47,518 bases of DNA from Pseudomonadota bacterium (lineage in GTDB: Bacteria > Pseudomonadota > Gammaproteobacteria > Steroidobacterales > Steroidobacteraceae), in assembly GCA_025355105.1 (NCBI GenBank), contig JANYAE010000099.1, positions 1 to 47,518 on the forward strand, in the 5' to 3' direction. Within the stretch, counting starts at the first letter, position 1, and each line of letters starts with the position of its first letter. Made by a program: the position numbers and the translations under genes. The notes under the pieces are model-generated. The model searched no databases. It worked only from the letters and a program-made list of their open reading frames with translations, and was not told the origin of the DNA. Positions 1 to 7,543 of this stretch are shown piece by piece.

Positions 1-16
1 CCCGGGCTCGCCCGGG
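1..16. terminator. GC-rich hairpin at the left window edge
   Basis: A 6-bp perfect stem (CCCGGG on both sides) closes a CTCG tetraloop. It lies before the first gene and could be the end of a terminator belonging to a gene outside the window. There is no T-tract, so this is a weak structural call. Confidence 0.25.
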
Positions 17-86
17 GCCCCCGATTCTCAACCGTCCCATCGCCATGTGCGGCCTGTCGCGGCCGCCGTCAGGGAGTCATTGCGCC

Positions 87-1352
87 ATGAATTCCAGCAC
101 TCAGCAATCCGTGGGTCTACTTGCATTGCCGTCGCCCGAACGCATCAGGGCGTTGTTCGCCAGCCTCCAGCGACCTCCGATCGTCCTCGGCGTCCTCTGT
201 CTCAGTCTCGCCCTTCGCATTCCGGTCGCCGGCGCCGACCAGGCTCAGGATCCTGCCAAGCCGGCGACGCCAGGGCTGAGTGACGTGCTCGCGGCCTCAG
301 GTCTCACGATCGGTGGCTACGTCGATCTGTCCTACGAGCACCTGAATGGCGAGGCGCTGTTCGTCAACGGTGCTCCGAACCGCACTTTCGACGCCCGCAA
401 GGACAGCTTCTCGCTGCACCAGGCCGCGATCACGGTCGCCTATCAGCCCAAGGAAGGGTTTGGAGCCCTCGTCAACCTGATCGCCGGCCAGGACACCGAC
501 GTGTTCGCACCCTACGACAGCACCCCCGGCGCACACTCGAAAGTTGACTTTCCGCAAGCCTACGTGCAGTACGCGAGCGGCTCGATGACTGTGATTGCCG
601 GGCGCTTCGTGACGCTCGCCGGCTCCGAGACGATCGACCCGCGACCGAACAGCAATTTCTCGCGCTCGATCCTCTTCGGCTACGCGATCCCGTTTGCGCA
701 CACCGGCGCGCGGGCGACGTTCGTCGCGAGCGACCAGCTCAGCCTGATCGTCGGCGTCGACAACGGCTGGGACGACCTCAAGGACACCAACAGCGCCAAG
801 ACGGCCGAACTCGCGGTCCTATACACGCCGATCAAGGCGGTGAGCCTAACGGTGGAGGGCTATTTCGGCCGGGAGCGCGTTGGCGGTCTGGTTGGCTCAG
901 GTCCACAGGGCATGCGCAAGCTCATCGACGTCGTCGCCAACTGGAACGTCACGGAGGCCCTCACCCTCGGCCTCAACTACGACTGGGGTCGCCAGGGCGG
1001 GGCTGCGGGGAGCGGGTTCACGGCGAACAACGCAGACACCGCCCGCTGGGACGGCGTCGCCGGGTACATCAACTACCAGATCGGCGAGCCGTGGCGCGTG
1101 TCGCTGCGCGCCGAGTACTTCGACGATGTGGACGGCTACCGCACCGGGATCGTCCAGAAGTGGAAGGAGGCGACGGTGACGCTCTGCTATGCGGCCGCGA
1201 AGTCGTTCGAGCTGCGTCTCGAAGCGCGTTACGACAAGTCCGATTCGAGCGTGTTCGTGCGCAGCGTCGCAACTGACCCGGAGACTGGCGCATTCATTGA
1301 CACGAGCAGCAACCAGGCGTCCGTCGCAGTGGAGGCCCTTTACAAATTCTAA
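87..1352 (+). CDS. Outer-membrane beta-barrel porin, BBP2 (OmpL-like) family
   Basis: A predicted outer-membrane channel of 421 residues from the chosen ATG. An AGGGAG ribosome site lies about 10 bases before this ATG, which favours it over the ATG at 45. The N terminus carries a positively charged stretch and a hydrophobic segment (VLGVLCLSLALRIPVAGA), read as a signal peptide. A Pro/Ala-rich linker follows, then a long run of alternating hydrophobic and polar residues starting IGGYVDLSYEH, typical of BBP2 porins. The chain ends in Lys-Phe, and a C-terminal aromatic residue is the usual signal for barrel assembly by BAM. The substrate is unknown. It appears to be monocistronic, with nearly 490 bases of non-coding sequence downstream. 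The family call is from pattern recognition; the precise solute cannot be inferred. Confidence 0.8.
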   Translation: MNSSTQQSVGLLALPSPERIRALFASLQRPPIVLGVLCLSLALRIPVAGADQAQDPAKPATPGLSDVLAASGLTIGGYVDLSYEHLNGEALFVNGAPNRTFDARKDSFSLHQAAITVAYQPKEGFGALVNLIAGQDTDVFAPYDSTPGAHSKVDFPQAYVQYASGSMTVIAGRFVTLAGSETIDPRPNSNFSRSILFGYAIPFAHTGARATFVASDQLSLIVGVDNGWDDLKDTNSAKTAELAVLYTPIKAVSLTVEGYFGRERVGGLVGSGPQGMRKLIDVVANWNVTEALTLGLNYDWGRQGGAAGSGFTANNADTARWDGVAGYINYQIGEPWRVSLRAEYFDDVDGYRTGIVQKWKEATVTLCYAAAKSFELRLEARYDKSDSSVFVRSVATDPETGAFIDTSSNQASVAVEALYKF

Positions 1353-1838
1353 GCTGCCGGCCGGGGGAGATTACGGAGACCGCACGGGATCGTCCTCGCC
1401 GCCGGTGCGTGCCGCGGTGCGAGGCCGCGTGTCTGGCGCCCTGCGCAGGGGATTGGGTCGGGGCCTGATGACGCAGGTCTTGATTCCGGCGACGCGATCC
1501 AACTCACGTGGTGGGCTCGCGTTCCGTCGCAGAGTGCCGCGACCGGGAACGGCCCGGCTGCCACCGAGTGGCCGACGCATCTCGACTTCACCGGAGTGGG
1601 CCGCGCGTTCATTTGAGTCCCTCGGCAATCGGGTGGGTCCGGCAGGCGTGTCTGGCGAGGGACGGCTGCCCCGCGCGCGGTTCGCCGGCGCGCCGAGTAA
1701 GCTAGACTCGCCGTTCGATCAGCGCGTCGACTCAACAAGCGAGGCGCGCCACGCGCCAGGCTGCCGGCGGGCCGACTTTGGCCCGGTGGTACGCCGCGCC
1801 GCGTATTTCGGCGGACCGACCTGCTCACGAGGATGCCC
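1353..1838. other. Intergenic region, 486 bp
   Basis: No credible gene seen. Open frames on both strands here are Arg/Pro/Gly-rich translations of GC-rich DNA without a family resemblance. The last 150 bases should hold the promoter of the GFA-family gene, but no clear -35/-10 pair stands out. Confidence 0.4.
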
Positions 1839-2240
1839 ATGAAAGTCGACGGCAGTTGTCACTGCGGACAGATCAGCTTCGACGCCGAGATTGACCCAGA
1901 TGCGGTGCGGATTTGTCACTGCACGGATTGCCAGACGCTGACCGGCTCCGCCTTTCGAGTCAATGTCCAAACGCCCGCAGCGAGTTTCCTGCTGAGATCC
2001 GGAAGCCCCAAGGTCTACATCAAGACAGCCGAAAGCGGCAACAAGCGTGCCCACGCCTTCTGCCCCAACTGCGGCACGCCGATCTACGCAACCGACCCGC
2101 ACGAACCACGGGCTTACGGCATCCGAGTCGGTACCTTGAGGCAGCGCGCCGAGCTTCGGCCATCGCGGCAGATCTGGCATCGCTCAGCACTTCCGTGGGT
2201 TGCCGACATCGGTGCCCTGCCACACATCGACCGGCAGTGA
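1839..2240 (+). CDS. GFA-family (CENP-V/GFA fold) zinc protein
   Basis: A 133-residue protein of the GFA family, whose founding members were described as glutathione-dependent formaldehyde-activating enzymes. Most relatives have no proven reaction. The zinc-binding cysteines are plain: GSCHCGQISF near residue 8, RICHCTDCQ near residue 28 and FCPNCGTP near residue 75. These give the usual CxC, CxxC and CxxC pattern. Start choice: GAGG at 1829-1832 is 6 bases before the ATG at 1839, whereas the in-frame ATG at 1833 would directly abut it. The following DoxX-like gene is 237 bases away, so an operon is not evident. Substrate is unknown. Confidence 0.85.
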   Translation: MKVDGSCHCGQISFDAEIDPDAVRICHCTDCQTLTGSAFRVNVQTPAASFLLRSGSPKVYIKTAESGNKRAHAFCPNCGTPIYATDPHEPRAYGIRVGTLRQRAELRPSRQIWHRSALPWVADIGALPHIDRQ

Positions 2241-2477
2241 CGGTGTGCCGGGGGGGCCTCGCGCACGGAGTTGTCTACGGCGCGTCAAGCGTCCAACGGC
2301 CGAGAGCACTACCGTGACCGAGCGCACGATCGCATCGGCGCGAGGTGCGATTGGCACGGTGCCGCCGGTCAGCCCGACATTTCAGGCTGCGGTGCTTCGC
2401 CCTGGGCATGACGGCGGTCGTGTGATTCGCCCTGACCGGTGTTCTGAGCTTCGGTCGCAATTTGAGGGGGAAGGGCC

Positions 2478-3260
2478 ATGACTGCAGGCCATACGACGAT
2501 GGACTTCGGCAGGCGCGTCTACGGCCTGGGCGCGATGGCGTTCGGCACGCTCGGCCTGGCGTGGGGTGATTTCCTTCTGGGGCAGCCGGTACCCAAGGGC
2601 TTACCCGGCCGCAGTGCATTGGCCTATGCCGCCGCGGCGTTCGTGCTCGTCGCAGGTGCGGCCGTTGAGTGGCGTCGGACCGCGGCCCGAGGCGCCGCGG
2701 CGCTCGCCGCGTACTACGTGCTCGTGGTCGTCATCATGATGAACGGCCGGGTGCTGCTCGCTCACCACACCGAGTTCGGGGCCTACAGTGGCGCCGCCGA
2801 GCAGCTCGCCATCGCGGCAGGCGGGCTGATCATCTGTGCCGCCAGCGCTGAGATGGATGCGGCTCTGGCTGCACGCCTAACGCGCGTGGGCCAGCAGGCG
2901 TTCGGAATCTGCGCAATTCTTTTCGGTGGAGCGCATTTCTTCTATATGAATCTGACCGCACCGCTGGTCCCGACATGGCTGCCGGCGACGCAGGAGTTCT
3001 GGGGCTATGCAACCGGCGTGGCTCACCTCGCGGCCGGTCTGGCGATCCTGACCGGCGTGCAAGCCCGCCTTGCCGCGGTCCTGCTGACCGTCATGTTCGC
3101 GTCATTTACGCCGCTCGTGCACGTGCCGATGCTGCTGGCGGATCCGTTCAGCCGCACGAACTGGACCGAGAACGCCGTGAATCTCGCCCTGACCGGCGTC
3201 GCCTGGGTCGTGGCGGACTCGCTGGCGCAGTCGCGGCGCGCTTTGCCAACCGCGCCGTAA
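2478..3260 (+). CDS. DoxX-like polytopic inner-membrane protein
   Basis: A 260-residue integral membrane protein with about seven or eight hydrophobic segments: roughly residues 12-35, 45-65, 68-90, 103-122, 136-156, 173-192, 194-215 and 230-246. The spacing of helices and conserved small residues resemble DoxX/DoxD-related proteins, a broad family linked to quinone or thiol redox chemistry in a few members and undefined in most. A purine-rich site (GAGGGGGAAGGG) precedes the ATG. It appears to be a single transcription unit. Family assignment is by helix pattern rather than by a diagnostic motif, so a neighbouring uncharacterised membrane family is possible. Confidence 0.7.
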   Translation: MTAGHTTMDFGRRVYGLGAMAFGTLGLAWGDFLLGQPVPKGLPGRSALAYAAAAFVLVAGAAVEWRRTAARGAAALAAYYVLVVVIMMNGRVLLAHHTEFGAYSGAAEQLAIAAGGLIICAASAEMDAALAARLTRVGQQAFGICAILFGGAHFFYMNLTAPLVPTWLPATQEFWGYATGVAHLAAGLAILTGVQARLAAVLLTVMFASFTPLVHVPMLLADPFSRTNWTENAVNLALTGVAWVVADSLAQSRRALPTAP

Positions 3261-3933
3261 CGCACGTCGCTGCGACCTCGGAGCGAAGCGTTGACGACGG
3301 GTGAGTCGCCACGAGATTCGCGGGCCAGGCGATCATGAGCTACCCCGTCGCGGTCCGGCGAACCTGACGGCGCCGACACGCGGCCGCCCCGGTGAGGCCA
3401 GCTCGCGGATCGGCGCGCTGCCGTCCGCCTGGAACGGAAGGTCACCGCTGCCTGGCGGCAGCGCCGATCGCCCGGTCTTCGACCGAAGTGGCGCCACTTG
3501 GGCTTCATTGGACGACCGCCGGTGCGCAGCGCTGCCCAGCTGCGCGGCCGCCTCCGGATTCGACCGAGGGCTTGCCGCCGCCGCACGGCGCGCGCCAGGC
3601 GGCGCGGCCCGTTCGTTGGCGAACGCTGCGGTGGGCAGCCGCGATCGGGGTGGCTCGCCGCGCGGTGGCTCCCAGCGGCGCCCATCGGCAACGTCGTTGG
3701 CCTCGATCGGCCGCTCCCGGGCCGTCACCGCCTGATCCGTTGACCGGTGCCCCGTCCTGCCGGCGAGCCCGTGAGCTCCCGCCCGGGTGGCCGGATGCCC
3801 GCATCGCAGGACGCGGACAGGGCCGTGATACGAAACCATCCGCGAATGCGCCTACTCCCTGTGAGGACCCTGCGACCCCGCGTTGCGGGTGATCCGTCAC
3901 GGATTCGACGACACCCCACGGGAGCATCCACAC
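3261..3933. other. Intergenic region, 673 bp
   Basis: No gene recognised. The DNA is GC-rich and open in several frames, but all translations are low-complexity Arg/Ala/Pro. Near its right end, 3892-3904 reads ATCCGT-C-ACGGAT, a 13-base palindrome about 30 bases before the start of the SBBP-repeat gene. It could be an operator or chance. Confidence 0.4.
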
Positions 3934-4296
3934 ATGACTTGCAATGAATCCATCGGCGCGCAACAGCGACGCATGGCCCGGGCGGCGCTCTCCGGGATCG
4001 CCGGCGCCGCGCTCGTTGCCGCGAGCTTCACGGCCCTCGGATCAGCCGCGGACCATCCCGCTGCCGCCGGCGTTCACCAGGCGGTCGTCGCGGGCCTGCC
4101 GCTGCACTTCGAGCCGAACGTCGGTCAGGCGTCAGGCGAGGTCCGCTACCTAGCGCACGGCGCGGCCTACGCCATCGCACTGTCCGACGCAGGCGCCGCA
4201 CTCGCTGCCCGGTCGCGATCAAGGACCTGGTTCGGTTGCCGACGCCGATGTGATCCGGCTGCGGGTGGGCGGCGCGAGCGCCGCGCGGGCGCCTGA
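3934..4296 (+). pseudogene. 5' part of the frameshifted SBBP-repeat protein gene
   Basis: This is the N-terminal piece of the gene continued at 4250. From the ATG at 3934 it encodes a signal-peptide-like stretch (RAALSGIAGAALVAASFTAL), then the hallmark start of SBBP-repeat proteins: LHFEPNVGQ, followed by EVRYLAHGAAYAIAL. Around 4195-4230 family-like sequence leaves this frame and reappears one base later in the downstream frame as VADADVIRLRVGG. A single-base insertion, or loss of two bases, explains it. Either the gene is inactivated or the base is a sequencing error; the sequence alone cannot separate these. Residues after about position 95 in this frame are out-of-frame translation. Confidence 0.75.
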
Positions 4297-7200
4297 GGCC
4301 GAACGGCCGCTGGCCGGTCGAGTCAACTACGTGATCGGCGCAGACCCGTCGCAGTGGCGCCTCGACGTCCGCACCTACGGCCGGGTGCGCTACAAGAACG
4401 CGTACCCCGGCATTGACCTCGTCTACTACGGCACCGAGGGCCGCCTGGAGTACGACTCCCGTGTTGCGCCCGGCGCGAGCCCGGGCGTCGTGCAACTCGC
4501 ATTCGATGGCGCCGATGGGCTGCGCGTGGATCAGGCCGGGACACTGCACGTCAGCGCGCACGGGCACGAGCTCAGCTTCGAGAAGCCGGTGGCGTACCAG
4601 ACGATCGCGGGCGTCCGAAAGTCCGTCGCGGCACGCTATCACCTCGACGGCACGACGATCGGGTTTGACGTCGGCGCCTATGACGCCGCGGCGATGCTGG
4701 TGATCGATCCGGTCCTCAGCTACCTGACCTACCTCGGCGGCAGCAATACCGACGTGATCGGCGCGGTTCCGCCGCAAGTGGCCGGGCCGACCGGCAAGGC
4801 GGCTGTCCTCGACAGCGCCAGCAACCTCTATCTTGCCGGCTACACGCAGTCGAGCGACTTCCCGACGCAGTCGCCGTTCGCCGCCATGCCGACCAAGACG
4901 GCCGGAAGTACCTGGGCGTTCGTCACCAAGCTCGCGCCGGACGCCAAGTCGCTGATCTTCTCGACCTATCTCGGCGGCACGCTGAGCAACGACTACGGCT
5001 ACGCGATCGCGCTCGACTCCACCGGGAACGCGTTCGTAGTCGGCATGACGACTTCGAATGACTTCCCGGTCACGAGCGGCGCGTACCAGACGCTCTGCTC
5101 ACCCAACTACATCAACTCCCCGAACAATCCGGTCGCGTCCTGCAGTAACAACGGCGGGTCGGCCGCCTTCGTGACGAAGCTCGGCCCAACGGGCGCGCTG
5201 CTGGCGTCGACGTTCCTGAGCGGCAGCGTGACAAATGCCTTCGCCAGGGCGGTCGCCGTCGATGCGTCCGGGCGCCCGTACGTCGTCGGCACGACGGTTC
5301 CCGGCGAAAACATCCCTACCGGCATTGGCGGGTTCAACCAGGCGATCGGCTTCCCGGTGACCGCCGGTGCGATCGTGGGCCCCTACAACTACATCCCGAA
5401 CGTCGTTCAGAATGGTGCCCTTCAGAACGACGCGTTTCTAAGCGTGTTCGACCCGACGCTGAAGACGCTCGTCTACTCGACGCTGATCGGCGATACGCAG
5501 GCGGCCGGCGTGCTAAGCAACCACGCCGAGACGAAGGGCACCGGCGTCGCCGTCGACGCGTCCGGTAACTTCTATGTCGTCGGTACCACGCAGGACAGCT
5601 ATCTGCCGACCACCGCAGGGGTCGTGCAGGGGGCGCTCAGCTCGTGCGGCCTGATGGTTCCTAACACGACGGCGCTGAACGGCGTCTGCGGCTTCGCAGC
5701 GAAGTTCACGCCCGTCGGCCAGGCGAGCGCGCCGAGCCCGATCTACCTCACCTACCTCGGCGGCTCGCCGACCGGAAGGATTGCCTTCTCGAACCAGGTG
5801 GCCGGTGTCGCCGTCGATGCCGCGGGCGACGCCTACATCGCCGGCTTCGACAACTCGGCAGGCTTCCCGACGACGGCCGGCGCGTACCAGACCACCTGCG
5901 ATGGCTACAACGCGGCGACGAATACCGGCAGCAGCAGTTGCGCGGCCGCCTTCATCGCCAAGCCGAATCCGACCGGCGCGACGCTGCTGGCGAGCACCTA
6001 CTATGGCTGCGTCACCTGCAGTGGCGATGCGGTCTACACGGCCGGCTCGATCTTGCTCGATGCCTCGTCGAACGTCTACATCGCGGGCATCGCGGGCAAT
6101 TCGGTCGCGACCGCCGGGGGGTTCTCGAGCAACAACGGCGGCGACGCGTCGCCGTTCGTCGCCGAGTTCGACGCAGGCCTCACGACGCTCCGGTTCGGCA
6201 CGCTGCTCAACGTCGGCGGAGCCGGTCAGGTTTCTACGGGGGGGCTCGCGCTCGGCGGCGGAAACAGCATCTACCTGGCAGGGAACGTCAACTCTCCGAC
6301 GACCTCGACCGCGACCGCGACCGCCAGAGCCTTCCAGGCAGCCTACGGCGGCGGAAGTTCTGACGGCTTCGTCGCCAAGATCATCGTGACGGCGACGACC
6401 AAGACCACGCTCAGCGTCACGCCGGGCAGCTCGATCGGCGGGACGGCAGTGACCTTCACCGCGACCGTGGTCGCGTTTCCGGGCAGCGGTGTCCCGACCG
6501 GTAACGTGACCTTCAACAACGGCACCACGGCACTTGGCACAGGCACGTTGAACGCGTCAGGCGTCGCGAGCTTCACAAGCTCGACGCTCGCCGCGGGCAC
6601 GTACGCGGTAACGGCCGCCTACGCGGGCGATGCCGGCAACAACCCGTCGACCTCCACGGCCGTGACCGAGACGGTGACCGCCGCAACGACGACGACGCTG
6701 AGCGCGGCACCGACGTCGGCGGCGATTGGCGCGAGCGTCACGTTCACCGCGACCGTCGCCGAGTCGCCCGGCGGCGCCGTTCCGACCGGTTCGGTCACCT
6801 TCGCGAGCGGTGCGACGATGCTCGGCACGGGCACCCTCAACGCGGCCGGGGTCGCGGCCTACACCACGTCATCGCTCGCCGCCGGCGCCTACTCGGTCAC
6901 GGTGGTCTACGGCGGCGATACGCTCAACAATCCGTCGACCTCCAGTGCAGTGGCAGTGACGATCACTCCGCCGCTGCCGACGGTCACGGTCTCGGTCGCG
7001 CCGACCTCGATTACGGTCGGTGACACGGCGACCATCAGCTGGTCAAGCACCAACGCGACGGCTTGCACGGCGAGCGGATCGTGGAGCGGGTCCGAGGCCA
7101 CGAGCGGCAGCCAGTCCGTCACCCCGTCGGCCAGCGGGACGCTGACCTACGGCGTCTCGTGCAACGGCGGCGGGGGCTCAGGCAGCGGCTCGGCGACGTT

Positions 7201-7336
7201 GACGGTCAACGCGAAGCCGAGCGGTGGTGGTCATGGCGGCGGTGGCGCATTCGATGCGTCGGCGCTCGCTGCTCTCGCCGCGATCGCCTTGGCCCGGCGC
7301 TGCCGCCGCGGCCGAGGGGTCGCGACTCGCCGCTGA
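4250..7336 (+). CDS. Giant SBBP-repeat secreted protein with Ig-like domains and a GlyGly-CTERM-like tail (5' end frameshifted)
   Basis: The main body, 1028 residues from a GTG at 4250 that is probably not the native start; the true N terminus lies in the fragment at 3934. Order: rest of the N-terminal domain (YPGIDLVYYG, VAPGASPGVV, PVAYQ, VIDPVLSYLTYLGGS); about seven SBBP repeats to roughly residue 710, with recurring TYLGG, VAVDASGN.Y..G and DFPT.AGAYQ; two tandem bacterial Ig-like domains (about 713-805 and 808-900) sharing PTG.VTF and YAGDA/YGGDT motifs; and a third Ig-like domain (about 905-985). A Gly-rich linker, a hydrophobic stretch (ASALAALAAIALA) and RRCRRGR follow. That tail matches GlyGly-CTERM sorting signals processed by rhombosortase. 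Likely exported and surface-retained; function unknown. Confidence 0.8.
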   Translation: MIRLRVGGASAARAPEAERPLAGRVNYVIGADPSQWRLDVRTYGRVRYKNAYPGIDLVYYGTEGRLEYDSRVAPGASPGVVQLAFDGADGLRVDQAGTLHVSAHGHELSFEKPVAYQTIAGVRKSVAARYHLDGTTIGFDVGAYDAAAMLVIDPVLSYLTYLGGSNTDVIGAVPPQVAGPTGKAAVLDSASNLYLAGYTQSSDFPTQSPFAAMPTKTAGSTWAFVTKLAPDAKSLIFSTYLGGTLSNDYGYAIALDSTGNAFVVGMTTSNDFPVTSGAYQTLCSPNYINSPNNPVASCSNNGGSAAFVTKLGPTGALLASTFLSGSVTNAFARAVAVDASGRPYVVGTTVPGENIPTGIGGFNQAIGFPVTAGAIVGPYNYIPNVVQNGALQNDAFLSVFDPTLKTLVYSTLIGDTQAAGVLSNHAETKGTGVAVDASGNFYVVGTTQDSYLPTTAGVVQGALSSCGLMVPNTTALNGVCGFAAKFTPVGQASAPSPIYLTYLGGSPTGRIAFSNQVAGVAVDAAGDAYIAGFDNSAGFPTTAGAYQTTCDGYNAATNTGSSSCAAAFIAKPNPTGATLLASTYYGCVTCSGDAVYTAGSILLDASSNVYIAGIAGNSVATAGGFSSNNGGDASPFVAEFDAGLTTLRFGTLLNVGGAGQVSTGGLALGGGNSIYLAGNVNSPTTSTATATARAFQAAYGGGSSDGFVAKIIVTATTKTTLSVTPGSSIGGTAVTFTATVVAFPGSGVPTGNVTFNNGTTALGTGTLNASGVASFTSSTLAAGTYAVTAAYAGDAGNNPSTSTAVTETVTAATTTTLSAAPTSAAIGASVTFTATVAESPGGAVPTGSVTFASGATMLGTGTLNAAGVAAYTTSSLAAGAYSVTVVYGGDTLNNPSTSSAVAVTITPPLPTVTVSVAPTSITVGDTATISWSSTNATACTASGSWSGSEATSGSQSVTPSASGTLTYGVSCNGGGGSGSGSATLTVNAKPSGGGHGGGGAFDASALAALAAIALARRCRRGRGVATRR

Positions 7337-7366
7337 CCGGCGGCCGATCGGAGGGACAAGCGCCGG

Positions 7367-7387
7367 GTGCCACGGTCCGCGTGGCAC
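7367..7387. terminator. Hairpin between convergent genes
   Basis: A perfect 8-bp stem (GTGCCACG / CGTGGCAC) with a GTCCG loop lies 30 bases after the SBBP gene stop and before the end of the leftward molybdopterin oxidoreductase gene. It could act as a bidirectional terminator. There is no T-tract, which is common in high-GC genomes but lowers certainty. Confidence 0.35.
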
Positions 7388-7543
7388 GCGGTCTCCGGGT
7401 CGCGGGACTGCGGGTGCGACAATTCGCCCGCCGTCCCGAGTCGTCGCCTCCGCAGCCGGCGGGTGACGGCGCGATCTGACGGACGAGCACCGGTAGCGGC
7501 GTTCGGCGACAGCGAGGCACCGCTGGGGCGCGAGACGCCGGGG

